NCBI GenBank assembly: GCA_029980465.1
Contig: JARYIJ010000001.1
Span: forward strand, 1,302,001 to 1,366,000
Direction: 5' to 3'
Length of the DNA stretch: 64,000 nucleotides
Origin: Pseudolabrys sp.
Lineage (GTDB): Bacteria > Pseudomonadota > Alphaproteobacteria > Rhizobiales > Xanthobacteraceae
The notes beneath the pieces were generated by a model that searched no databases, was not told the DNA's origin, and saw only the letters and a list, made by a program, of their open reading frames with translations. Positions 27,307-36,458 of this stretch are shown here, piece after piece. Each line of letters begins with the position of its first letter. Positions within the stretch are counted from its first letter, which is position 1. The position numbers and the translations under genes are program-made.

Positions 27307-28920
27307 ATGACCGAAACCTTCCAGACCCTCGTGCTGATGATGGCGGTGCTCGCCGCCGTCGCCTTCGCGGCACGGCGGCTGCACGTCGCGCCGTCCATCC
27401 TGCTGGTGATTGCCGGCGTCGGCCTCGCGCTCGTTCCCGGTCTGCCCGCCGTCGAGCTGGCGCCGGAGGTGGTGCTCCTGCTGATCCTGCCGCCGCTCAT
27501 CTATTCGGCCGGCGTGTCGATGAGCTGGAGGGAATTCCGCGCCAACCTGCGGCCGATCGGCCTGCTCGCCTTCGGCGCGGTTGTCTTCACGGCTACCGCG
27601 ATCGCGACCGCGATGCATTACATCCTGGGTTGGAGCTGGCCCGTTGGCTTCGTGCTCGGCGCCATCGTCGCGCCGCCCGACATCGTCGCGCCGCTCGCCA
27701 TCGCGCGCCGGCTCGGCATGCCGCACCGGGTGCTGGTGATCCTCGAAGGCGAAGGGCTGGCCAACGACGCCACCGCGCTCATCCTCTATCGCTTCGCCAT
27801 CGTCGCGGTGACGACCGGCGCATTCTCGCTGCCGCAAGCGGCCGGCACTTTCGCCATGATCGTGGTCGGCGAGATCGCCTTCGGCATCGGCGTCGGCTGG
27901 CTCAGCCTGCGGCTGCGGCGCTGGGCGCACGACCCGCGCGTCGAGATCACGCTGTCGCTGCTGACGCCGTATCTCGCCTACTGGGTGCCCGAGCACGTCG
28001 GCGGCTCCGGCGTGCTCGCCACCGTCGCCTGCGGGCTCTATGTGAGCTGGCGCGGACCGCTCCTCATCTCGGCGGCGACGCGGCTGCAGGGCATCTTCTT
28101 CTGGGACCTGTTCGTCTATCTGATCGAGGGCCTGGTGTTTCTCGTCACCGGACTGCAGGCCCGCGCCATCATCGAGGGCGCCCATTATTTCTCCTACAAG
28201 GAGCTGGCGATCGCGACGCTGCTGACCGCCGTGATCGTCATCGCGGCGCGCTTCATCTGGGTGTTTCCGGCAACCTACGTGCCGCGCTGGATCCCGCAGA
28301 TCGGCCGGCGCGACCCGGCGCCGCGATGGCAGTATCCCTTCATCATCGGCTTCACCGGCGTGCGCGGCGTGGTGTCGCTGGCCGCGGCGCTGGCGATTCC
28401 GTTCGCGACCTTCAACGGCCCGTTCCCGAACCGGCAACTGATCCAGTTCATCACGTTCGGCGTCATCCTCATCACGCTGGTCGGCATCGGCTCGATCCTG
28501 CCGCACGTCGTGCGCTGGCTTGGCCTCGCCAACCAGGCGCGCGACGAGAATCTGAAGGAGCACGAAGCCGAATTGCGTGCCCGCCGCCTGACGGCGGAGT
28601 TGGCGCGCAAGCGGCTCGACGAGATTGCCAACGACCGCAACCTGCCGGGCGACCATCTCGACCTGATCCGCGCCCGCTACGATAGCCGCCTCGCGCTGTT
28701 GCCGCGCTCGCACCATGACGGCATCGAGCTCGCCAGGATGCGCGCCGACCTGCGCATGGCGCTGATCCAGGAGGAGCGCAAGCTCATCCACGACCTGTTG
28801 CGCAAGGGCGAAATCAACGACGAGTCACGCCGCCGCATCGAGCGCGACCTAGACCTCGAGGAAGCGGCATTTCGCACGCGCACCGGCGGCGGTGAGAGCG
28901 ACGAGAGTATTCCGCTGTGA
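27307..28920 (+). CDS. Na+/H+ antiporter, CPA1 family
   Basis: A 537-residue inner-membrane exchanger with about twelve helices in the first 400 residues and a charged cytoplasmic tail. The transport-site region reads APPDIVAPLAIARRLG, then LEGEGLANDATALILYR, the ND-type motif of electroneutral CPA1 exchangers (NhaP-like). A conserved GFTGVRGVVSLAAALAIP helix occurs near residues 348-365. GGGGG lies about 8 bp upstream of the ATG. Likely role: pH and sodium homeostasis. Confidence 0.92.
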   Translation: MTETFQTLVLMMAVLAAVAFAARRLHVAPSILLVIAGVGLALVPGLPAVELAPEVVLLLILPPLIYSAGVSMSWREFRANLRPIGLLAFGAVVFTATAIATAMHYILGWSWPVGFVLGAIVAPPDIVAPLAIARRLGMPHRVLVILEGEGLANDATALILYRFAIVAVTTGAFSLPQAAGTFAMIVVGEIAFGIGVGWLSLRLRRWAHDPRVEITLSLLTPYLAYWVPEHVGGSGVLATVACGLYVSWRGPLLISAATRLQGIFFWDLFVYLIEGLVFLVTGLQARAIIEGAHYFSYKELAIATLLTAVIVIAARFIWVFPATYVPRWIPQIGRRDPAPRWQYPFIIGFTGVRGVVSLAAALAIPFATFNGPFPNRQLIQFITFGVILITLVGIGSILPHVVRWLGLANQARDENLKEHEAELRARRLTAELARKRLDEIANDRNLPGDHLDLIRARYDSRLALLPRSHHDGIELARMRADLRMALIQEERKLIHDLLRKGEINDESRRRIERDLDLEEAAFRTRTGGGESDESIPL

Positions 28921-28962
28921 GGGCTCCTCATGGTGAGAGCGCTCGAAGAGCGCGTCTCGGAC

Positions 28963-29080
28963 ATCGCAAGTCGGCTATAGCGTGTCCCGGGCGCAGCGCA
29001 GCGCGTTAGCGGTGCGCTGCAGACCCGGGACCCCGGTTCCTTTGCGTATTAACCGGGGTCCGTTGATTTTGACGAGTTGA
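28963..29080 (+). repeat. Nested-hairpin composite repeat, copy 3, internally deleted
   Basis: Contains CATCGCAAGTCGGCTATAGC, GTGTCCCGGGCGCAGCGCAG, the central GGGACCCCGGTT..AACCGGGGTCC hairpin and then jumps to CGTTGATTTTGACG. The GCTCTGCGGTGCACC..GCACCGCGTCC part of copies 1 and 2 is missing. It lies between the convergent antiporter and ispG genes. Confidence 0.8.
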
Positions 29081-29125
29081 TGATTTCATGCGAGCCAAGC
29101 CTTGCCCGTGATGCAGGGCAAGGGC

Positions 29126-30361
29126 TTATTCGGCAGCCTGTTGGCCGGTTCCGAACCGCCGCTCGATGTAATCGACGACCATCTGCTTGAAGTCGGCGGC
29201 GAGCGTCGGGCCGCGCAAGGTCGCGGCCTTCCGGCCGTCGACGAACACCGGTGCGGTCGGCTGCTCGCCGGTGCCGGGCAGCGAAATGCCGATGTCGGCG
29301 TGCTTGGATTCGCCCGGGCCGTTGACGATGCAGCCCATCACCGCGACGTTGAGCGTCTCGACGCCGGGATAGCGCGTCTTCCACTCCGGCATGGAATCCC
29401 GGATGAAGCCCTGGATGTCGGCGGCAAGCTCCTGGAACGTCGTCGAGGTGGTGCGGCCGCAGCCGGGGCAGGCCGCGACCAGCGGCACGAAAGTGCGCAG
29501 CCCCATGGTCTGCAGCAGCTCCTGCGCCACCTTGACCTCGAGCGTGCGGTCGCCGCCCGGCTCCGGCGTCAGCGAAATACGGATGGTGTCGCCGATGCCC
29601 TGCTGCAGCAGCACGCCCATGGCGGCGGACGAGGCGACGATGCCTTTCGAGCCCATGCCGGCCTCGGTGAGGCCGAGATGCAGCGCGTAGTCGGAGCGGC
29701 GCGCCAGCTCGCCATAGACGGCGATGAGGTCCTGCACCGCCGACACCTTGGCCGAAAGAATGATGCGGTTCTTCGGCAGGCCGATCTCCTCGGCGCGCGC
29801 CGCGGACAGCAGCGCCGACTGCACCATGGCTTCGTGCGTCACCGCGCGCGCGTCCCTGGGCGACGGCGCGGCGTTGTTCTCGTCCATCAGCCGCGTCAGC
29901 AGCTCCTGGTCGAGCGAGCCCCAGTTGACGCCGATGCGCACCGGCTTGTTGTAGCGAATCGCCATCTCGACGATCTGGCTGAACTGCGGGTCGCGCTTGG
30001 TCTTGAAGCCGACATTGCCGGGATTGATGCGGTACTTGTCGAGCGCCTGCGCGCAAGCCGGATGGTCGGCCAGCAGCTTGTGGCCGATGTAATGAAAGTC
30101 GCCGACGATGGGCACGTTGACGCCCATCGTCAGGAGCCGCTCCTTGATGTGCGGCACCGCCGCGGCGGCCTCGTCGCGGTCGACCGTGACGCGCACGAGT
30201 TCCGAGCCGGCGCGCGCCAGGGCCGCGACCTGCCGCGCCGTCGCCTCGACGTCGCCGGTGTCGGTGTTGGTCATCGACTGCACGACGACCGGGTGGCCGC
30301 CGCCGACGATGACGCCGCCGACATCGACCGCAACCGTACGATGGCGCTCCGCGGGTTTCAT
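29126..30361 (-). CDS. ispG: 4-hydroxy-3-methylbut-2-en-1-yl diphosphate synthase (flavodoxin)
   Basis: A 411-residue iron-sulfur enzyme of the MEP isoprenoid pathway, making HMBPP from MEcPP. The N-terminal barrel starts with [23 protein letters not shown]. Cluster cysteines are in [10 protein letters not shown] and [10 protein letters not shown], spaced as in IspG. The product feeds IspA-type prenyl synthases (one is at 24766). It has its own promoter region; the upstream neighbour on this strand (EamA) ends 41 bp away. Confidence 0.96.
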   Translation of the reverse strand: MKPAERHRTVAVDVGGVIVGGGHPVVVQSMTNTDTGDVEATARQVAALARAGSELVRVTVDRDEAAAAVPHIKERLLTMGVNVPIVGDFHYIGHKLLADHPACAQALDKYRINPGNVGFKTKRDPQFSQIVEMAIRYNKPVRIGVNWGSLDQELLTRLMDENNAAPSPRDARAVTHEAMVQSALLSAARAEEIGLPKNRIILSAKVSAVQDLIAVYGELARRSDYALHLGLTEAGMGSKGIVASSAAMGVLLQQGIGDTIRISLTPEPGGDRTLEVKVAQELLQTMGLRTFVPLVAACPGCGRTTSTTFQELAADIQGFIRDSMPEWKTRYPGVETLNVAVMGCIVNGPGESKHADIGISLPGTGEQPTAPVFVDGRKAATLRGPTLAADFKQMVVDYIERRFGTGQQAAE

Positions 30362-30402
30362 GGCCGCCCTTCTACGCCTTCCATTATGGCGATGCTACGG
30401 CG

Positions 30403-31329
30403 TCATGACGCCGGCGGCCGGGCCCGGTTGACCAGTACGAGGCCGGCCGCCACCAGCGCCACGGCGCCCACGAAGGCGGGGGTCAGCGGGTCGTGCAGCA
30501 TGACATGACCGGCGACCACGCCGAACAGCGGGGTGAGGAAGGTAAAAGCCGACAGCCGCGTCGCCGAATAACGCGCGATCAGCGCGAACCAGACCGTATA
30601 AGTGAGGCTGACCACCCAGACCGCCTGATAGGCCATGGCGCCGAGCGCTACCGCCGACGGCATCGCGGTGATCTTTTCGCCGCTGACGAGCGCGGCGGCG
30701 ACGAACATCGGCGCCGAGCCGACGAGCTGGTAGAGCAGCGTCTTCTCCGCCACCACCTTGCTCAGCGGCGACGCCTTGATGGTGAGCGTGGTGGCGGCCC
30801 ACAGCACGGCGGCGATGACGGTGAGCACGTCACCGGTGGACTGGCGCGGATCGACCGCCGGCGTCGGCACGCCGAAGGCAACGACCATGCCGGCGAACGA
30901 CAGCGCGAGGCCGAGCCACTGCCGCGGGCTGAAGCGGTCGGCCGGCAGGAATATCCGCGCGCCGAGCACGACGAAGAACGGCGCAAGGTACAGGAACAGC
31001 ACCGCGCGCGTCGCCGTCGTGTAGACGAGGCCCTGATAGAGGAAAAGGAATTCCGCGCCGAACAAAGCGCCGGCGGCGAGGCCGGCCTTGAGCGTGCCGT
31101 CGCGGGCGAACAGTGGAATGCCGCGCGCCCGCGCACAGGCCGCGACGATCACGGCGGCGACGATGGAGCGCAGCGCGCCTTGCAGGAACGGCGGAAAATC
31201 CGGAAAGGCGAGTTTCACCGCAACCTGGTTGAAGCCCCACGACAGGCACAGCAGCACGACCAGCGAGGCCGCGAGCGGATCGAGCGCCCGCGTCGCGGGA
31301 TTGGGCACGGGCACGGTGGAGGTCGACAT
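30403..31329 (-). CDS. EamA/DMT family transporter
   Basis: A 308-residue transporter with about ten helices and two EamA repeats (LLCLSWGFNQVAVKLAF in the first, AAVLWAATTLTIKASPLS in the second). The second repeat ends with PLFGVVAGHVMLHDPLTPAFVGAVALVAAGLVLVN. It starts inside the zur stop codon (TGATG overlap), so it is cotranscribed with zur; this does not prove a role in zinc transport. Confidence 0.88.
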   Translation of the reverse strand: MSTSTVPVPNPATRALDPLAASLVVLLCLSWGFNQVAVKLAFPDFPPFLQGALRSIVAAVIVAACARARGIPLFARDGTLKAGLAAGALFGAEFLFLYQGLVYTTATRAVLFLYLAPFFVVLGARIFLPADRFSPRQWLGLALSFAGMVVAFGVPTPAVDPRQSTGDVLTVIAAVLWAATTLTIKASPLSKVVAEKTLLYQLVGSAPMFVAAALVSGEKITAMPSAVALGAMAYQAVWVVSLTYTVWFALIARYSATRLSAFTFLTPLFGVVAGHVMLHDPLTPAFVGAVALVAAGLVLVNRARPPAS

Positions 31330-31856
31330 CAGGCGGCGCGGCAATGTCCGCAGATGCCGGTGATCTCGATCACCGGCGTTTTCGGCGTGAAGCCGGCGGC
31401 GCGCGAGGCGGTCTTGAGCGTTTCCGTGATCGCGGCGGAGGCCGCCTCGCCGACCGCACCGCATTTCTCGCAGATGAGGAAGACGACGGGATCGCCGCCG
31501 CCGTGCTCGTGCCCGCAGGCGACGAAGGCGTTGCGACTCTCGATGCGGTGGGCGAGGCCGTTGTCGCGCAGGAAGTCGAGCGCGCGATAGATCGTGATCG
31601 GCGGCAGCCGCTCGCCGCGCGTGGCGAGCCGCTCGATCAGGTCGTAGGCGCCGAGCGGCTTGTGGCTCGCCACGAGCGCCTCGAGCACGCGGCGGCGGAT
31701 CGGCGTCAGGCGCTGGCCGCGCTCTGCGCAGATCGTCTCGGCATGCGCCATCGCGTCGCTGCTGCAACGTCCGTGATCGTGATCGGGCGCGGGGAAAACC
31801 GGGTGCTGGGCGGTGCGTTTCGCCAATGAACTCTCCACGGCCAGCATATCGGACAT
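31329..31856 (-). CDS. zur: Fur family regulator, Zur-like
   Basis: About 175 residues. A His-rich start APDHDHGRC precedes the winged helix (GQRLTPIRRRVLEALVA, then PPITIYRALDFLRDNGLAHRI). Metal sites follow: CGHEHGGG, LICEKCGAV and GICGHC, whose two CxxC pairs bind the structural zinc. The HDHGRC leader is, as I recall, usual for alphaproteobacterial Zur, so zinc-dependent repression is the best call. The ATG at 31856 is chosen because the longer frame to 31901 would run through the inverted repeat at 31882-31901. Divergent from hbdH. Confidence 0.85.
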   Translation of the reverse strand: MSDMLAVESSLAKRTAQHPVFPAPDHDHGRCSSDAMAHAETICAERGQRLTPIRRRVLEALVASHKPLGAYDLIERLATRGERLPPITIYRALDFLRDNGLAHRIESRNAFVACGHEHGGGDPVVFLICEKCGAVGEAASAAITETLKTASRAAGFTPKTPVIEITGICGHCRAA

Positions 31857-31874
31857 TCCGGCCGGACTGTCATC

Positions 31875-31901
31875 GTCGATCTTGGTCGATCTTGCGACCA
31901 A
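31875..31901 (+). promoter_or_regulatory. Tandem and inverted repeat between zur and hbdH
   Basis: The 10-bp word GTCGATCTTG is repeated exactly (31875-31884, 31885-31894). Overlapping it is TTGGTCGATCTTGCGACCAA (31882-31901), an inverted repeat with 7-bp arms. A TATATATT box follows at about 31103 bases into the window plus 800, that is 31903-31910. Position between divergent genes suggests an operator and promoter for hbdH or zur; the binding protein is unknown. Confidence 0.55.
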
Positions 31902-31984
31902 TTATATATTGCGCTGCACAAAAAACGGGAGCACCTTTCCAGGCACTTTCCGGGGCATCCGTTATCGATTGCAGAGGTTCCATC

Positions 31985-32767
31985 ATGTTGAAAGGCAAGT
32001 CCGCACTGGTCACCGGTTCCACCTCCGGCATCGGCCAGGCCATCGCCAAGGCAATGGCCAAAGAAGGCGCCAATGTCATGCTCAACGGCTTCGGCGACAC
32101 CGCAGCCATCGAGAAGGAGCGCGCCGGCTTCGAGAAGGAGTTCGGCGTCAAGGTGCGCTACTCGGCCGCCGACATGGCCAAGCCGGCCGAGATCGCCGCA
32201 ATGATCAAGCAGGCGGAGAAGGAGTTCGGCGCGCTCGACATTCTCGTCAACAACGCCGGCATCCAGCACGTCGCCAAGATCGAGGACTTTCCGATCGACA
32301 AGTGGGACGCCATCATCGCCATCAACCTGTCGTCGTCGTTCCACACCATCCGTGCCGCCGTGCCCGGCATGAAGGCGCGCAAGTTCGGCCGCATCGTCAA
32401 CATCGCGTCGGCGCACGGCCTCGTCGCCAGCGCCGAGAAGGCCGCCTACGTCGCGGCCAAGCACGGGCTCGTCGGCCTCACCAAGACGGTGGCGATCGAG
32501 ACGGCGAATTCCGGCATCACCTGCAACGCCATCTGCCCCGGCTGGGTGCTGACCCCGCTGGTGCAAAAGCAGATCGAGGCGCGCGCCAAGGCCTCGGGCA
32601 AGTCGATCGACGAGGAAAAGGTCGTGCTGCTGTCCGAGAAGCAGCCGATGCACCAGTTCTCGACGCCCGAAGGGATCGGCGCGCTCGCGGTGTTCCTCGC
32701 CAGTGATGCCGCGCACACCATCACCGGCTCGTCCTACTCCATCGACGGCGGCTGGACCGCGCAGTGA
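31985..32767 (+). CDS. hbdH: 3-hydroxybutyrate dehydrogenase
   Basis: A 260-residue SDR that oxidises (R)-3-hydroxybutyrate to acetoacetate in PHB breakdown. The cofactor motif is TGSTSGIG (residues 10-17), then NNAGIQHVAKIEDFP, and the catalytic Tyr/Lys in AAYVAAKHGLVG. The segment GITCNAICPGWVLTPLVQKQI and the WTAQ end are typical of D-beta-hydroxybutyrate dehydrogenases. The ATG at 31985 follows a 128-bp regulatory gap. It complements the phaABR genes 14 kb upstream. Confidence 0.95.
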   Translation: MLKGKSALVTGSTSGIGQAIAKAMAKEGANVMLNGFGDTAAIEKERAGFEKEFGVKVRYSAADMAKPAEIAAMIKQAEKEFGALDILVNNAGIQHVAKIEDFPIDKWDAIIAINLSSSFHTIRAAVPGMKARKFGRIVNIASAHGLVASAEKAAYVAAKHGLVGLTKTVAIETANSGITCNAICPGWVLTPLVQKQIEARAKASGKSIDEEKVVLLSEKQPMHQFSTPEGIGALAVFLASDAAHTITGSSYSIDGGWTAQ

Positions 32768-32784
32768 GCCACGTCTCTTGCATC

Positions 32785-32887
32785 GTCATTCCGGGACGGC
32801 GCGTCAGCGGCGGACCCGGAAGCCAGATGCACGGTCCGCAAGCCGGCTGGATTCCGGGTTCGCCGTTTCACGGCGCCCCGGAATGAC
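32785..32887 (+). repeat. Palindromic repeat with GTCATTCCGGG/CCCGGAATGAC ends
   Basis: About 103 bp with inverted ends GTCATTCCGGG and CCCCGGAATGAC and inner arms around ACCCGGAAGCCAG/CTGGATTCCGGGT. It sits between hbdH and the patatin gene. The same family split pcaI from pcaJ at 55467-55566. Confidence 0.8.
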
Positions 32888-32908
32888 GAAGAAGGACAAT
32901 CGGCATTG

Positions 32909-34003
32909 ATGAGCCTTCTCGCCCGCGCCCTCGGCCGTAACCCGTCAAGCGCGCCACCGAACAAGAAGCGCATCAACATCGCGCTACAGGGCGGCGGCGC
33001 GTACGGCGCCTTCACCTGGGGCGTGCTCGATCACCTGCTCGCCGACGGCCGGCTCGAGATCGACGGCATTTCCGGCACCTCGGCCGGCGCCGTCAACGCC
33101 GTGATGCTGGCCGACGGCCTCGGCAAGGGCGGCACGGAGGGTGGCGCGGACGAGGCGCGCAAGCGGCTGGCCGAATTCTGGCGCGCCGCCAGCCTCGGCG
33201 GCGACTTGCCGGCCGTGCAACGCGCCGTCACCGACCGGCTGTTCTCGCTGGTGCCGCTGTCGAACAATCCGGCGCAGGCGTGGATCACGGCATGGGCCGC
33301 GTTCTTTTCCCCGTACGATTTCAATCCGCTCAACATCAATCCGCTGAAGGACCTGATCGAGCGCTTCGTCGACTTCGAGGCGCTGCGCACCGGCGCACGC
33401 GAGATCTTCATCGCCGCAACCAACGTGCAGACCGGCCGCCTCCACGTCTTCTCGCGCAGCACGCTCACCGCCGAAGTCGTCATGGCGTCGGCCTGCCTGC
33501 CGACCCTGTTTCGCGCCGTCGAGATCGACGGCAAGCCGTACTGGGACGGCGGCTACACCGGCAACCCCGTGGTGTCGCCGTTCTTTCGCGCGACAGAGAC
33601 GGAAGACCTGCTCATCATCCAGATCAACCCGCTCAAGCGCAACAAGGTGCCGCACTCGAACAGCGAGATCATGAGCCGGGTGCAGGAGATCAGCTTCAAT
33701 TCGGCGCTGCTCGCCGAACTGCGCGGCGTCGCCTTCATCAACCGGCTGATCGACGAAGGCCGCCTGCCGCACGACACGAACGGTAGCGGCTTCCGCCGCA
33801 TCAAGGTGCATCGCATCGTGCTGTCCGGCCTCGGCGACCGGCTGTCGTTGTCGTCGAAGCTGCGCACCGATTTCGAGTCATTCGAATTGCTGCGCAAGCT
33901 CGGCCAGCGCGCGACGCGCCGGTTCCTCGACGCCAATTTCGACGCCATCGGCGCGCGCAGCTCGGTCGACCTCGACGCGGAGATGGAAACCGAGTGGGGG
34001 TGA
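32909..34003 (+). CDS. Patatin-like phospholipase
   Basis: A 364-residue serine lipid hydrolase. The oxyanion loop is LQGGGAYGAFTWG (residues 27-39), the nucleophile S58 is in GTSAG, and the Asp of the dyad is in WDGGYTGNP near residue 205. No signal peptide, so cytoplasmic or membrane-associated. The ATG at 32909 follows directly after an in-frame TTG. Members hydrolyse phospholipids, and some act on PHB granules; neighbouring hbdH makes a PHB-linked role a speculation only. Confidence 0.9.
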   Translation: MSLLARALGRNPSSAPPNKKRINIALQGGGAYGAFTWGVLDHLLADGRLEIDGISGTSAGAVNAVMLADGLGKGGTEGGADEARKRLAEFWRAASLGGDLPAVQRAVTDRLFSLVPLSNNPAQAWITAWAAFFSPYDFNPLNINPLKDLIERFVDFEALRTGAREIFIAATNVQTGRLHVFSRSTLTAEVVMASACLPTLFRAVEIDGKPYWDGGYTGNPVVSPFFRATETEDLLIIQINPLKRNKVPHSNSEIMSRVQEISFNSALLAELRGVAFINRLIDEGRLPHDTNGSGFRRIKVHRIVLSGLGDRLSLSSKLRTDFESFELLRKLGQRATRRFLDANFDAIGARSSVDLDAEMETEWG

Positions 34004-34080
34004 GCGGACCCTTGTCCCGGTTCTGCGCCGCACTGCGAAGACGTACTGCGCCGCGCCCGGGACAAGACCAGAATATCGAC

Positions 34081-34626
34081 ATGCGGTCCCTCTCCACCAC
34101 GCTCGGCAGCTCTCGCCTCGACATCGTCGTCGCCGACATCACGACGCTCAAGGTCGACGCCATCGCCAATGCAGCCAACCGCTCGCTGCTCGGCGGCGGC
34201 GGGGTCGATGGCGCGATCCATCGCGCCGCCGGGCCGCAACTGCTCGCGGCGTGCCGCAGGCTCGGCGGCTGCGAGACCGGCAGCGCCAGGATCACCCCGG
34301 GCTTCGCGCTGCCGGCAAGGTACGTCATTCACGCCGTCGGCCCGGTCTGGCACGGCGGCGGCAGCGGCGAGGATGACTTGCTGGCGTCCTGCTACCGCAC
34401 CGCGCTCGCACTGGCGCGTGATCACGCCGCAGTGTCCGTTGCGTTTCCCGCGATCTCGACCGGCATCTACGGCTTTCCCGCCGATCGCGCGGCGCGGGTC
34501 GCGGTCGGCGCCGTAATCGATGAGCTCAGGGACCCACGCGGCATCGCGCGCGTGGTGTTCTGCTGTTTTGCGCCGCAGAGCGCCGCGCATCATGAGGCGG
34601 CGTTTCAAGAACTCGGGCTTGCGTAA
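34081..34626 (+). CDS. Macro domain protein, O-acetyl-ADP-ribose deacetylase type
   Basis: A 181-residue single macro domain. The ADP-ribose-binding Asn and Gly loop are in IANAANRSLLGGGGVDGAIHR and the second loop in FPAISTGIYGFPADRAA, both typical of the MacroD/YmdB group that removes acetyl or ADP-ribosyl groups. The ATG at 34081 is preceded by a 77-bp gap after patatin. Confidence 0.92.
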   Translation: MRSLSTTLGSSRLDIVVADITTLKVDAIANAANRSLLGGGGVDGAIHRAAGPQLLAACRRLGGCETGSARITPGFALPARYVIHAVGPVWHGGGSGEDDLLASCYRTALALARDHAAVSVAFPAISTGIYGFPADRAARVAVGAVIDELRDPRGIARVVFCCFAPQSAAHHEAAFQELGLA

Positions 34627-34637
34627 GTCTCAATCGG

Positions 34638-34729
34638 CCTCATGGTGAGGAGCACTGCGGAGCAGTGCGTCTCGAACCATGGGCCGCCCCATCCTTCGAG
34701 ACGCGCCTTCGGCGCTCCTCAGGATGAGG
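34638..34729 (+). repeat. Palindromic repeat with CCTCATGG..GGATGAGG ends
   Basis: CCTCATGGTGAGGAGCACTG, an inner GCGGAGCAGTGCGTCTCGAA, a central CCATGGGCCGCCCCATCC and then CTTCGAGACGCGCC..GCTCCTCAGGATGAGG. The halves are inverted. A common kind of Rhizobiales intergenic repeat, between macro and lactonase genes. Confidence 0.75.
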
Positions 34730-34747
34730 CGGATTTGCGGGCCGGTT

Positions 34748-34782
34748 CTTAATCTTGCGGCTCCGCTTAGTCTTGCGGCTCC
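34748..34782 (-). repeat. 18-bp tandem duplication covering the lactonase stop codon
   Basis: CTTAATCTTGCGGCTCC (34748-34764) and CTTAGTCTTGCGGCTCC (34766-34782) match at 16 of 17 positions with an 18-bp period. On the coding strand both units read as EPQD plus TAA, so the end of the gene and its stop are duplicated in frame. Confidence 0.85.
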
Positions 34783-35561
34783 ACATCCAGCCTCGCCACG
34801 CGGCCCTTCAGCTCCGGCCGCGGCGGCGGATAAAGCTCGAGCACCCGCGGGTCGTGGCCCGGCACGATATGGGCGCGCGACGTCGCCAGTTTCTTCAACG
34901 TGCGGTAGCCCTCGAGCACGTCGGCGACGTTATAGGTAATCGGGAAGACGCGGCCCTGATCGATGTGCGCGTAGAGATGCGCGGTGTCGGACGCCAGCAC
35001 GACATAACCGCGCTTCGTCTTCACCCGCACGCACTGCAGGCCCTTCGAGTGGCCGCCGATGTGGTGCAGCGTGATGCCCGGCGCGAGCTCGTCGTTGCCG
35101 TCATGGAAATCGACGCGGCCGGCATAGACCTTGCGCACCATGTCGACGATGTAGTCGCATTCGAACGGCGCCCTCTGCATCGCGTGGCACATGCAGCGGC
35201 CGGTGGCATATTCCATCTCGCAGTCCTGCAGATGGTAGCGTGCATTCGGGAACAGGCCGGTATTGCCGCTGTGGTCGTAATGCAGATGCGTGATGACCAC
35301 GTCCCTGATGCTGTCGGGCGCGACATTCATCGCCGCGAGGCTGTCGCGCACGGGCTGGATCGGCCGGTTGCGCTTTTTCGCGACCTCCTCGTCGAAGCCG
35401 GTATCGACGACGATGGTGCCGGCCTCGCCAACGATGGCCCAGACGTAATAGGTCAGCGGATCGTTGCCGTTATGGGGATCGCCGCCAATGAAATTGTCCG
35501 ACGCCGGACGATCATGCTTGCCGTAGGCGATGGCGTAGACCTCGTGGATATCGCTCGCCAT
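34767..35561 (-). CDS. Metallo-beta-lactamase fold hydrolase, N-acyl homoserine lactonase-like
   Basis: 264 residues. The zinc motif THLHYDHSGN is at residues 91-100, with GHSKGLQCV near 163-172, SDTAHLY near 184 and the final His in PGHDP near 235. The order and the DxHxDH spacing fit the AttM/AiiA-type lactonase family, although many members act on other lactones. It begins 3 bp after the dehydrogenase stop, so it is in the same operon, which argues for lactone or ester hydrolysis next to an acid dehydrogenase. Confidence 0.85.
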   Translation of the reverse strand: MASDIHEVYAIAYGKHDRPASDNFIGGDPHNGNDPLTYYVWAIVGEAGTIVVDTGFDEEVAKKRNRPIQPVRDSLAAMNVAPDSIRDVVITHLHYDHSGNTGLFPNARYHLQDCEMEYATGRCMCHAMQRAPFECDYIVDMVRKVYAGRVDFHDGNDELAPGITLHHIGGHSKGLQCVRVKTKRGYVVLASDTAHLYAHIDQGRVFPITYNVADVLEGYRTLKKLATSRAHIVPGHDPRVLELYPPPRPELKGRVARLDVEPQD

Positions 35562-35564
35562 GGT

Positions 35565-36458
35565 TCAGCCCCCCGCCTTGCCGACGACGACGCCGGCGCG
35601 CTTCTCGATCGGCTGGATGACCGCGGTGAAGTCGCTGTCCGGGCCGTTCTCGCTGTAGGCCTGCTCCCACACCTTCTTGACCACGCCGATGACATCGGCC
35701 GGCACGCCGAGCGCGGCCGCCTCGTCGAAGCAGAGCCGCACGTCCTTGGTCATCAGCGCGGTGGCGAAGCCGGCGTCGAACTTGCGCGGGATGATGCGGT
35801 TCGGAAACTTGTCGCTCGTCGCCGTATTGCGGCCGGTACCGTGATTGATGACGTCGACCATGATCGACGGATCGAGCCCGGCCTTGACGCCCATCACCAC
35901 CGCCTCGCTGGTCGCCGCCATAGCGCAGGCCGACAGGAAATTGTTGGCGAGCTTCATGGTCTGGCCCATGCCGGGCTTGTCGCCGATGACGAAGACCTTG
36001 CCGAACACGGCGAGCGCCTCCTTCACCGCGCCGATGTCGGCGGCGGGACCGGACACCATCACCGCCAGCGTGCCCTTCTGCGCGCCGCCGACGCCGCCGC
36101 TGACCGGGCAATCGAGTTGCACGATGTTCTTCGCCGCAAGCGCCGCCGCGATTTCCCTGGCGACGCGCGAGCCGGTGGTCGAGAGGTCGATGAAGCGCTT
36201 GACCTTACGGCCCTGGATGACACCGCCCTCGCCGGTTGCGACCTTCGAGACGATGTGCGGCTCCGGCAGGCTCGCCATCACGGTTTCGACCCGGTCGGCG
36301 ACATCGGCGGGTGACGAGGCGAGCCTGGCGCCCATGGCAACCAGTGGCGCCACCGCATCGTTGCGGGTGTCGTAAACGACCAGCGTGTGGCCGGCCTCGA
36401 TCAGCCGGCGGGCCATCGGCTGGCCCATGTTGCCGAGCCCGATAAATCCGATCTCCAT
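35565..36458 (-). CDS. NAD(P)-dependent beta-hydroxyacid dehydrogenase (3-hydroxyisobutyrate dehydrogenase-like)
   Basis: 297 residues. The Rossmann motif IGFIGLGNMGQPMARRL is at 3-19, the substrate loop DCPVSGGVGGAQKGTLA near 117-133 and the catalytic Lys near 171 in GQTMKLANNF. The substrate within the family (3-hydroxyisobutyrate, tartronate semialdehyde, others) is not certain. Divergent from marR, with the TTATAAGC palindrome in the shared 150-bp gap, so it may be under the same repressor. Confidence 0.9.
   Translation of the reverse strand: MEIGFIGLGNMGQPMARRLIEAGHTLVVYDTRNDAVAPLVAMGARLASSPADVADRVETVMASLPEPHIVSKVATGEGGVIQGRKVKRFIDLSTTGSRVAREIAAALAAKNIVQLDCPVSGGVGGAQKGTLAVMVSGPAADIGAVKEALAVFGKVFVIGDKPGMGQTMKLANNFLSACAMAATSEAVVMGVKAGLDPSIMVDVINHGTGRNTATSDKFPNRIIPRKFDAGFATALMTKDVRLCFDEAAALGVPADVIGVVKKVWEQAYSENGPDSDFTAVIQPIEKRAGVVVGKAGG

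Noticed and set aside
26875..28791. 638-codon minus-strand frame opposite the antiporter gene
   Set aside because: Composition rich in Arg, His, Asp and Gln, no domain, and exactly antisense to a well-supported transporter.
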